NCBI GenBank assembly: GCA_037783415.1
Contig: JAZGTN010000015.1
Span: 6,769,001-6,833,000 of the forward strand
DNA: 64,000 bases
From: Leptasterias polaris
Lineage: Eukaryota > Echinodermata > Asteroidea > Forcipulatida > Asteriidae
Direction: 5' to 3'
A model generated the notes under the pieces. It was given only the letters and a program-made list of their open reading frames with translations, did no database searches and was not told the origin of the DNA. A program made the position numbers and the translations under genes. Shown one piece after another: positions 40,472 to 50,900 of the stretch (positions are counted from its first letter, which is position 1; the number at the start of each line of letters is the position of its first letter).

Positions 40472-40885
40472 TGTAGCGTGTGCTTTCTGGGTCCTTGGTT
40501 TACTGCCGCAAAACGCCAAACAATAAACGCAATTGTCAATCAGAAGTTAACGCTCAACCAACAACTTTATTAACGTCCTACATGGACAACATCAACTTCA
40601 CAACTCCTCACATTCCCATCAACCAATCTTACCCACACACACAGGAAAACGGCGCGAACCCAACTGGCATCCTGCCAGCGCACCTGTGTCACCTCGTTTC
40701 TCATTGTCACAAGTTATACATTGTATCATTTAGACACAGTCAATGCCCGCGGTTTCTGTCCAATCACAGTGTCAATAGCCACTAGTTTCCTGGAAGCGTT
40801 GAGTACTTGTCGCTCCGACGGGGCATTCCGGTATCCGGCGGGGCGTCGGCTCAATCTCCATTTTACACAATTTAGGTTCGTTACA
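40472..40885 (-). repeat. 3' LTR of the short LTR element
   Basis: 414 bp, TG...CA on the minus strand. The open reading frame inside it appears unchanged in the other LTR because the LTRs are duplicates, so it is not a gene. Confidence 0.88.
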
Positions 40886-41127
40886 TTACTCCCTCCTGAA
40901 ACTGAGCTATTCTCCTGAATAGCTGACATGAAGCAATTATTATTTGAATTGGCTTAACAAATCACAAAAACAAGGTTTCCACAAAGGATGTTGATTGTCG
41001 TTGATTCCGGTCCCTCGTAGCCATGGCTACGGTTACACGGTTCAAGCAACTATCAAACAAACCCATGTCGACTACCCTGACTAATTAGCCAACAACAAGA
41101 AACAGTTTGATAATCAGTCAAAGTTCT

Positions 41128-41725
41128 TTACTGTGGAAGACCAGTTTCCCGGTGCCATGTGCTCCAAAAGATGTCCCCTGGCTCCCGAATCCCTCGTGAC
41201 TCCGTCATCCTTGTTGTTAAAACATCATTGCCATAGTCCTCGGTGACCTCCCTCATTTCAGTGACAAATTCCTCTCTCATCATAACAGTTTCCGTTTGGG
41301 ACGCTTGGTCGCTGGTCGGGGCCCGGCAGAAAATGTCTGCAGGGGGGTCACATGGCGACAACCCGACGGTGTGGACTGATGTCGCTGAGAACCACTGGCC
41401 GTTCATATATAACCGGGTTCCTCTATCCACTTCTCCCGGTCCCCCACTGCTTCCTTAAACTGTCTACCCCGAGGTCACTTTGAGTCGTCTTTGATCGGAA
41501 GCGCGGTTTTTGGGAAGTTGATAGCTTGCTCCTGGCTCGTTTCGTCCCAACATCCTTGGGCGTGCTCTCCCTACGGTCCACCAACGCACTCTCGATGTCA
41601 TTAAGAGTTTTCCCGATCTCCTCAATTGTCATGTAACTTGCCATTCTGATTGTAATGATCCCACCGCTGCCACCATTTGTAGCGTGTGCTTTCTGGGTCC
41701 TTGGTTTACTGCCGCAAAACGCCAA
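41128..41725 (-). pseudogene. Residual gag-like reading frames of the LTR element
   Basis: Two overlapping short frames (41725-41423 and 41430-41128) fill the interior. The first starts near the 5' LTR with MASYMTIEEIGKTL and is rich in basic and serine residues. The second is not recognisable. Their position fits a truncated gag; no conserved gag motif such as a zinc knuckle is present. Confidence 0.5.
41658..41675 (-). other. Primer binding site matching tRNA-Leu
   Basis: On the minus strand TGGTGGCAGCGGTGGGAT begins two bases inside the 5' LTR. Its complement ends in CCACCGCTGCCACCA, which as I recall matches the 3' end of animal tRNA-Leu (AAG/CAG type) including the added CCA. Confidence 0.75.
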
Positions 41726-42091
41726 ACAATAAACGCAATTGTCAATCAGAAGTTAACGCTCAACCAACAACTTTATTAACGTCCTACATGGACAACATCA
41801 ACTTCACAACTCCTCACATTCCCATCAACCAATCTTACCCACACACACAGGAAAACGGCGCGAACCCAACTGGCATCCTGCCAGCGCACCTGTGTCACCT
41901 CGTTTCTCATTGTCACAAGTTATACATTGTATCATTTAGACACAGTCAATGCCCGCGGTTTCTGTCCAATCACAGTGTCAATAGCCACTAGTTTCCTGGA
42001 AGCGTTGAGTACTTGTCGCTCCGACGGGGCATTCCGGTATCCGGCGGGGCGTCGGCTCAATCTCCATTTTACACAATTTAGGTTCGTTACA
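41678..42091 (-). repeat. 5' LTR of the short LTR element
   Basis: 414 bp and apparently identical to the copy at 40472-40885. It should hold the element's promoter, on the minus strand. Confidence 0.88.
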
Positions 42092-43004
42092 ATATGTTTT
42101 AATAGCAAAGTAGTTTGAACTTGCGCCTCCATTGATGTGATGCGTTTTAAAGCAACATACGTGTGTCTATTTCGATTAATCATTTGAAGCTCGATAATGG
42201 GCACGAGGTACCCCTCTCTATTGCGTCTTCATTGTGTGATCAAAGGAATTCTTTCGATGATTTTAGTAGGCAAGGGGGGTGGGGGCGGGCGGGGAATTAC
42301 CACTGTACAAGAGGAAAATAGTTTGTTAAAGTACGGACATTGGGAGGTGGGGTGGTGTACCCTCTGCCCCAATACCGGACAATATGGTGTACGTCAATAA
42401 TTTTTCATCAGAAAAAGGCAGATAAGCAAAGACAATTTCCTTCTCGTGTTTCCCCCTTCTTAAAAATATGAATTAGCCATTTTTAGGGGAAGACAAAATA
42501 CGCATGGGAAGTTCTTGGGGTGAACCTTCTATGGGGATTTACACCCGCACTTCGGACAGCACCCATACGAACATTATTTGCCATTTTCCAATTGGATTGT
42601 TTTTAAAAACTTTTAAATACCGTTCAGCTGAACTGTGATTTGATAATTAGGTGGCAACTATAGAAAACAAAAATGTATTTTTATTTAATTTTTTTAGCGG
42701 GGGGGGGTCTGCAGGTTTATAAACAAAATGTCGATTGAGCAATTTCGATTGAGCAATTTCGATTGCTACATCAGACGCAAATTTGAGCTTTGGGTTTCAA
42801 ATGCCATTTTCCCCATTCTAAGAGTATTTAAGTAGTTGAGTATTCGTACTGGCATGAACTTTATTATCCGTGAGGTTTTAAATTGAATTTTGTTTTCAAT
42901 AATTACCAATCCCGAACGCTGTCATTGATTTTAAAAGTTTTTTTTGCTTCAAAGTGTTGGTAAATACCAGGTGTTTAAATTTCGAGTCAAGACACACACA
43001 CACA

Positions 43005-43170
43005 CACACACGTGTGTAACAGCCTGCAATCGTGACCCTCCTTTGTTCAACTCTTTGTGATAGCAACCGTGGACCACAATGCTTTCCTTTGTGATAGCAA
43101 CCGTCGACCTATTGTCCTCTTTTGTTTTAGGTCCCCGGTTTGAATGTGGTTACCTACTCACACCCACACA
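43005..43170 (+). repeat. ~155-bp repeat with GATAGCAACCGTGGACC
   Basis: A (CA)n tract then GTGTGTAACAGCCTGCAATC, TTTGTGATAGCAACCGTGG and GGTCCCCGGTTTGAATGTGG. Two more copies lie at 55818-55970 and 55978-56135. Confidence 0.75.
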
Positions 43171-44203
43171 CAAAGTTTTTTAATCACACTTAATAGCAAC
43201 TTTTAAAAAGATAGCCAGGTGTGTACGTGACGCTTTCAGGTTTTATGACTTATGTTTCTACTTTCTGTTTGTAAAAATTAGCTATGCAAACAGCTTACAA
43301 CCCAGAAGGGCACATCAAACAAATGCAAAACAAAAACTAGAAAGAAAAAAGGTTAATTACCTGACGCTTCAATCCCCTTCGCAGAGTCTTTCTCAAATGC
43401 TAAACATGTTTTTATATCCTTCAAGAAAGACTCTGGCCATTATCTATTTTTTGTGGTGATTTTTTTGAACAGGCAATTCAATCAACATAATTTTCTATGA
43501 AGGAACGGGAATTTTAAAGGAAATAGTTGTATGCGTGATTGATAACTGAACTGTGACTGCTTTCGAAATCAACCTAGTATAAACCTCTCCAGACATAATC
43601 TATCACGTCAACAAATTAAATTAAACTTATTTAATATTTATCATAACAGGACAGTCAATGGATAATTCAAGCTGTCAGAATCAATGCAGTTTTGTTTCAG
43701 TCATGAATCATACCATGATTATTTATTAAATACAACAGTACATATTATACACCTTTGTACACTCGGAATAATTCAATAACTCAAGTTAAAAGTAATTAAA
43801 TAACTTCAGTTAAAAGTCAATTTTTTCAAGAATAAAAGAAAGCTTCTAAAATACTTTACTAGTAAAAAACCTACCAACCCTCACTTCTACAAGATTTTGT
43901 TTATAGCTTTGACTGTTTCTGATTTCTCTCAGTAAGACCTTGCCCCCCCCCCCCCCCCACAAAAAAGAAAGAAAATGTTTGATGTAACTAGTCAGACTCT
44001 GAAAGTGTGGCCACCAATTCGGTCAATTCAAGTTTTGAACGCGAAAGCCCTTTAAACTTGTCTTTTTTCACAAAGTTCCTACCAGCACCTACATGTATCC
44101 TACAAAAATAGACTTCCGCCTAAAACTGCAAATGTCAAGAAAATAGCATTTGAAAATGACCACTGAATTTTATGAAATGTTTACAGTTTGGTTCTATCAT
44201 GTG

Positions 44204-44209
44204 TTTATT
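44204..44209 (-). terminator. Candidate polyadenylation signal for SPEF1
   Basis: An AATAAA on the minus strand lies about 650 bp beyond the SPEF1 stop codon. A weaker ATTAAA variant occurs near 44608-44613. Which one is used, if either, cannot be told from sequence alone. Confidence 0.3.
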
Positions 44210-44857
44210 GAACACTAGAAGATGGGAATTAATTTAATCTTTAAAAAACCCACTTCTGTCCTCCCTTCAAATAACACAATTTAAACAAACAAAAAACTGC
44301 TCAGCAACTAAAAAAAAAAGGAAGTTATTCCCTTAGATAGAAACTTAACTTAAAATACAGCTGCAACTTGCTGAATACTAGTCCTATAGCAAACATGGTA
44401 ATGCTATACCACTCAAAAAATATGAAGAAAAAAAGTTTCACAGCCTTTTCTAAACTTCAATTTTCTTTTTAAGTTTAAGGGGATTGTCCCTGGGCCCCTC
44501 AAACCACACCCCTCAAAGTAAAAACACCATTACAAGAGCGCTAACTTCAAAACTGAAAAACACTCTCTGGTTTTGGAGCGACCGATAAACCTGGAGAGAG
44601 TTTCTTTTTTAATCAACCATTAATGTTCTGACAATCTGAAGTAAAAGCATTGACATTAAATATATAAATACAAACCTACAGTGGCGACACCTTCTCCTAA
44701 ACATGAATATATTAACAATACATGTGTATTTAAAAAACAAACATGTAGATGGTCTTCAAATCTGTACACAGTTGTCAAATACAGTTTATATACACTTAAT
44801 ATTTACATCTCCTATCATGACATTCTAACTGTGAAACTTAAACAAGTTTTGTTTTGT

Positions 44858-44962
44858 TTAGTATCTTCTTTCGAGCTGTTCGATTCTTTTAGCCTGTTCT
44901 TCAATTCGGATATCCTTCAAGTGAAGCAGCTGCTCTAAGCGTCTTACTTTTGCCTGCAGAAT
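44858..44962 (-). CDS. SPEF1: SPEF1 exon 7 (terminal exon, coiled coil and stop)
   Basis: After a CTCACAG acceptor it encodes ILQAKVRRLEQLLHLKDIRI then EEQAKRIEQLERRY and a TAA stop. Heptad-like leucines and isoleucines show a coiled coil. The longer open frame continuing upstream to 45175 is intron read-through carrying a SINE tail and is not coding. Confidence 0.93.
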   Translation of the reverse strand: MLQAKVRRLEQLLHLKDIRIEEQAKRIEQLERRY

Positions 44963-47900
44963 CTGTGAGAGGGAAAAGTCGAAAAAATTTAAAGTCAGTT
45001 TCCCTTGTGGTTTATTATTTGATATCTGATATAAAAAGTCGAATCCCCTTAAGGTGATCCCCTGGCTGCCGCTTCCCAGGTTGTATCGTATACTTGGGTG
45101 TGATCCCTGGCTACACGGCAGTTTACGGTTGAATGGCTTCTGACTGGCACCCCCCCCGAACAAAGATATTGACAAAATAGGGAGACCGCCAGCATAGGGC
45201 TAGATAGCTCAGTTGGTAGAGCACCGGCACGTTAAACCGGAGGTCATTGGTTCAAATCCCGCTCTAGTCAATTTTTCCTTGTTCAACCCAAAATCATTTA
45301 AAATTTACCCAGTCAGTTTCCCTTGTGGTTTATTATTTTGATAAATTAAAAGTGTAGGAATACAATTTGGTTTTTACCCTTACACCGATGTGTGTTAAGC
45401 ACTGTATACTCGGTACTTCACTGAGATCTGGGGAAAAAATCCACAGTCTAAGTCTAAGTCTAAGGTCAGGTCTGAAATTGAGGCTTCTGTTGAAGCTACA
45501 GTCGTATCTGAATTTACGACTACGGCTGTTGCAATGGACATTCTACACTTCAATGTATGTTAATGTGACAATCAAGCTGCAGCCACAGCCGGTAATACAG
45601 ACAACCTTCAACTTGAAGCTCAAAAAGAGTGTAGTCGACTTAAGTCGCCTATGGTAAGGAAGAGGGGGTACGGGGGCAGTTGACTGAATTCACCTTTGGT
45701 AAAGAAGAGGGGGGAGGAATGCAGTTGACTGAAGTCACTTAAAGGGGTATGGGTGCATTCGACTACCATCACCAATGGTAAGGAAGAGGGGTATGGGTGC
45801 AGTCAACTGAATTCACCTTTGGTAAAGAAAAGAGGGTAGGAGTGCAGTCGACTAAAGTCACTTAAAGGAAGAGGGGGTTCGAGTGCAGTCGACTTAAGTT
45901 ACCGATGGTAAGGAAGAGGGGGTTCGAGTGCAGTCGACTTAAGTCGCCTATGGTAAGGAAGAGGGGTATGGGTGCAGTCAACTGAATTCACCTTTGGTAA
46001 AGAAAAGAGGGTAGGAGTGCAGTCGACTAAAGTCACTTAAAGGAAGAGGGGGTTCGAGTGCAGTCGACTAAAGTCACCTATGGTAAGGAAGAGGGGTATT
46101 GGTGCAGTTGACTAAAGTCATCTATGGTATTATGGTAAGGAAGAGGGGGTTCGAGTGCGATTGACTAAAGTCACCCATGGTAAGGAACAGGGGGTTCGAG
46201 TGCAATTGACTAAAGTCACATATGGAGGAAGAGGGGGTATGGGTGCAGTTGACTAAAGTCACCCTTGGTAAGGAAGAGGGGGTATGAGTGAAGTCAACTA
46301 AATTGGCCTATAATAAGAAAACGTGTTCAGACTGTTTAGTGAAGAGACTAATACTGAAGGTGAAAGTACTAAGGACGGGGGTGGGGGGGGGGGGCTGGAA
46401 TGCTGGAATGAGCCAACATCATGAAACCATGGATATTTTCCTACCTGGACCGTCTCCTGTGATGCCAGTAAGTTCTGTTCCTTCTCCTCCAGTAAAATCC
46501 TGGTTTCTGTGCTCAGTTCGTTCACATGGTTCAGCGACCTGACTCTACCGAGATTGCTGGGAAATGAAAGTAAGTAACAACATGTAAGGGTTGAACAACA
46601 ATGTTATCTTATAGTTTTAAAAGAATAGAGGAGACATCTAAGGTCTGATACTGCACTTTGGTAGGGCCGGAAATTCATGTGTACATCATGCGTCATGCGC
46701 AGTGACCTAGCCAATCTTTGTTCTCTTGACTTAAAGGTTTCTTTGTGCCAGCGGTACTCTCAAAGAAAACAAATTCTGGCAATTCCGAAAAAAATAATCC
46801 AGTCAGGTTGGAAGTGAAAGAATGGAAGATATCCGGTTTTAACTGGTTAAGGTTTAAATTTAAAGGCACAGTACACGTTTGGTAATGACTCTGAAAATTA
46901 ATGGCAATAAAAACTTACTTGGTAAGAAGTACAGCAGCTTTGGGTAGTATGATGAATTTTGAGAAACTTATTAACTTCAAAATATATCAATTTTTATTCC
47001 CCAAAATTTGAATCTGAGCAGCGTTTCTGTCAGAAACGCTTCTCAGACTGTGTATTCCTTATCATGGGGAATATTCTTCCTGCGTGGAAATATTCGCTCC
47101 GGTTTTTCGGTGATATCTCAAAAACGCGACCACCTTTTGAAGTGAAATTTTCACAGGTTAGTTTTATTGTATGTACCTACATTTATATAGGATTAACACA
47201 ATCAGTAGGTATCCAATTACCAAACGTATACAGCACCTTGAGTGATAATACATCATTAGTTTGGGGAATTCATTTCAATCCTCTCTTCTTTAATAACCAC
47301 ATCAATCATACAAATAACAAATGTGAACATTTCATCAAAACAGATGGTCATGTTCTACTGAAAACAATAACAAACTGTTTGCATTTGACAGAAACATTGT
47401 GCTCGTTTATTAAGTGCTTAATTTGAGTTCAACCCATCCAGTAACTGACCAGATATCGGACGGAACAAGCCGAACTACAACCGTCGCTCTTTTGCATCTT
47501 CAAGCAGTTTATCAATTGTTTTGGTATGGTTCTGACAGACTTGTGTCAGTAGTGTCGGTCGCAGTCATCCCCTATTGTTCGTGTTGAAGAGCAATTGCCT
47601 CGATTTGTTTGTATCTGAAGATCTTAACAGATGAGCATAATATTTTGCCTGTTGTCTTTTAATGAGTACAGACGCCGGGCTTGCTTTGCAGATATGGTAC
47701 ACATCGTCATTCGTGTATTTGAAGTGCATGTGGTCACTGGATTGAAGATCAGGGTTATCGGATGGTTCCCTCTTATAACCATTAAACATGATTTTGTGTA
47801 GGTTCTCAGCATAGGTTGTCTCTAGTTTATCTATTTGATTGCATTAACCGAAATGTTTGTTGGTTCTTCAAGTGATATTTATTAACTTTGACATGCCTGG

Positions 47901-50900
47901 GTGTATGGTAACAACTAATAATAATAATATGCAGTTCTTCCCATCCAAGGGCATTTGAAAATTTACTCATTATTTTTTCTACAATGTATGCAGACCTATG
48001 TTCAAGTTATAAGACCCATTTATTAACATAGAATCATGTGATGTTTACGTTTACAAGGTGCTGTGGCGCAATCTGCTGCCAACCATACCAGAAAACACAG
48101 GGGCCAACCCCCTTCTCTAAAGTCACCAACGGTAAAGAAGAGGGGTCAATTATGAGTGCAGTCAAGTTGCCTGTGGTGAGAAAAGGGTTAAGTGTTATCT
48201 TACTCAAGGAAACAAATTTACACTGTGACCCGAATACAAACCCTTGTACTGTGCGTGCACTAATGACTCAGCCACCACAGTGTTTGCCTGGTGCCCTACA
48301 CCACTCCATCATGTAAATCTTATGTCAATATATCAATTTGTCCCTGCTTCCTCTGCCTGGGTTTTGCCTGAATAGTTTATTAGATTGATTGCTTGTCTCT
48401 ATGCTTGCAAGTGGCTGCTTTTTTTATTCCCCCAGTATCACATGTACATAAATCAAAACTTTGATCAGGTTCATATTTTCCTGGCTAGGTCAGATTTCTT
48501 GCAGAACGTCAGAAATGGGGGATTTGGGGAGTTCGTTACAAAATTAGGAATGACATAAAACATTGGCTTCTTTACTTGAGGGCTGGGGATTATTCTTGCA
48601 TCAGTTCATTGGTCTTTTAGTCATGCGCACTGGACTCAAGCTGGTGTTTTTAATCAGCAGAGTATGAGTTCGAGTCCTGGTCTTGACACTTGTGTCCTAA
48701 AAGTAAGACACTTAACCAGTATTGCTTCGTTCTTCAGCTGGTACATAAAGCTGCAGGTCCTGTTTGTTGTGTTATGGACGTGAAAGAACCCAGTACACTC
48801 ATCAGTGAGAAAAGGGGTTCAGCCTGGGCCCAATTTCATGGCTCTGCTTACCGCCGAATTCTGCGCTTGAGATCACCATTCTCCGCTTACTGTGCAAGCG
48901 GCGAATTTCTGCGATAGCTGTGCAAGCGAAGAATGCCTGGTAACGTGGACTACCCATGCGCACAAGCAAAAATTCCCTGCTAACCTGTGAAATACGCTTG
49001 ATGTAAGCGCGGAATTCCCTGCTTCCGTAAGCGCCCTTTCTTTGCTTACAATATGCAGAGCCATGAAATTGGGCCCTGGTCTTTTCAGGTATATGGTTGG
49101 CTGCAGATTGCGCCACACACCTTGTTACATGGTGCTATGTAAATAAATGGGTCTTATAATTCAAACCCCTGATCCAAATACCTTGTAGAAAAGATACTAA
49201 GCATTTCTAGACACCCTCGGATGATATAAAGGGCCATCATAACAACTGCGTACTATTAGCAGGTGGTTACACTACTGCAACCCTCTGAACAGGCAATGGT
49301 ATGCCCTACTATGGCATATACCTACCTAGCTCCCTTTGAGCTGGTGTGAACCAATGGAGCCTTTGGAGCATGGGGAGGGTGTCTGGGAGCTCTCGTACCT
49401 CCTACTCGACCTAGAAAAAAACCAAATAATCAAATCATTAGGAGGCCATCTTGTGGTTAAGATCCTTTAAAAGTCAAAGGCGGGATCCCGTCGGATGTAC
49501 CTTTGACCTCGCATTCATTTCACACAGAGATTATTTAGGCTAGAAGTCATGTGTACCCGTACATCCAACAACACTACACTTTATGCACACGCTGCACGCA
49601 GACGACCGATCACCTCGGACCAACCATAACACAGATATGGAAACCTTACGTCACAGCACGTTTATCCAATGAAATCATTGTGCCTCTAAAACCAGTGCCT
49701 AGCTGTCTTTATCCCTGCTCTTCTTTGCTACTCGAAGCTGTCAAGGGCCTGACGTGTGAGAGCGTGCCAACCAGACTGATCCTGAGCACTGTTCCACCTC
49801 TTTTGGAGGGATGGCAGCATGTGTGATGTTGACTCTCACACTCCTTTCAATGGAGAGTTCTCCACAGAACAGCTGCTTTGGGGTTCTGCAATCTTCTGTA
49901 CTGTATGCACATGCACATACATATACACACGTACATGTACAATTTATGTTTGGTATTTTTTACAAAATATTGTTTACCAGAAATTTTAGTGACTATGTCT
50001 CGCCCCAATTGTATAATCATCCAAACCAGTCCCAACTTAAAGGTATTATACAGGATTGGCAGAGCTGACAAAATAATCACAGACAGTTTTCATATTTTGT
50101 GTAATCAACCACATACATGAAATAACAAACCTGTGAAAATTTGAGCTCAATTGGTCATCGAGGTCACGAGAAAATAGTGAAAAGAGACCTTATGTGTTTT
50201 CTGTTTTTCGTCAAACATCAAGTTTATTATCGCGCGCGATAAAAACTATTGTTTTACTCATTTCTCAGAAACGATAGCATTTTGGGCAGAAATATTTTAA
50301 GGAACCCTTTCTACCATTACTTACTTTAAATCATGTAAGTTATGTGTGAATCTGTGAACATTTGTGTTTTTCGATCTTACCAATAGTGTACAGGGCCTTT
50401 AAGGTTTACAGTTGGGATGGCCCAACTTTAACTGGGATTGAGTGACAAGGTGATTAGTCAGTTGGGCCTCTTAAAGTAATTTTCAATCATCTCAAGTTTC
50501 TCTAGACTCAGAATGGGGCTTGTGATAATCAGTAGTTGTTATGCTCCATCACCCACCAGCGCCACCTGCCAGCAGCCCAGTGTTGCAACCACCCGTATGG
50601 ACTACCCTATGTTCCAGTGGTACGATCGTCATGCACAGTGAAAGATCTCAGGATCCCAGCTATAGGATCGAGCTGTCCCAACTATTTGTATTTGTATTTG
50701 TATTTATATTTATTGTCCAAACCAACAGCGGACGAGCCGCCAATTACAGGAAAGGGAAAATATAAAATCTTGAAATATAAATAACTTAAATTTGAAAATA
50801 GAAATTAAATTTTTTTAAAACTAGAACAAATAAACAAATAATTTTTAAACACATACATACATACGTACAAAAAAAAGAAAAAGAAAGACAAAAAAAAACA

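Larger units (their letters stand above)
40472..42091 (-). mobile_element. Short non-autonomous LTR retrotransposon with two apparently identical LTRs
   Basis: Two 414-bp direct repeats (40472-40885 and 41678-42091) appear identical and read TG...CA on the minus strand. Next to the 5' LTR (right side) is a site complementary to the 3' end of tRNA-Leu (41658-41675). Next to the 3' LTR (left side) is a purine tract, AGGAGGGAG on the minus strand. ATAT flanks both ends (40468-40471 and 42092-42095), a 4-bp target duplication. The 792-bp interior keeps the start of a gag-like frame (MASYMTIEEIGKTLNDIE) and a second short frame, but no protease, RT or integrase. Likely a Ty3-type or related element with pol deleted, mobilised in trans and inserted recently. 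Confidence 0.88.
42092..44857. other. 3' flank of SPEF1, AT-rich, no gene recognised
   Basis: It includes a (CA)n tract and 155-bp repeat near 43000-43170, a 16-base C run near 43943-43958, and a candidate polyadenylation signal. The SPEF1 3' UTR should lie in its right part. Confidence 0.5.

Noticed and set aside
40480..41991. Two identical 101-codon frames
   Set aside because: They lie in the two LTRs of one element and are antisense to it, duplicates rather than genes.
44963..45175. N-terminal extension of the SPEF1 last-exon frame
   Set aside because: It is intron sequence containing a SINE tail; a good acceptor and phase match place the exon start at 44962.
45198..45270. Functional tRNA-Asn gene
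   Set aside because: The T-stem pairs poorly and the sequence is joined to a tail shared by other copies, so it is a SINE head.
46298..46444. Frame continuing past SPEF1 exon 6
   Set aside because: It crosses a clear GTAGGA donor and runs into minisatellite DNA.
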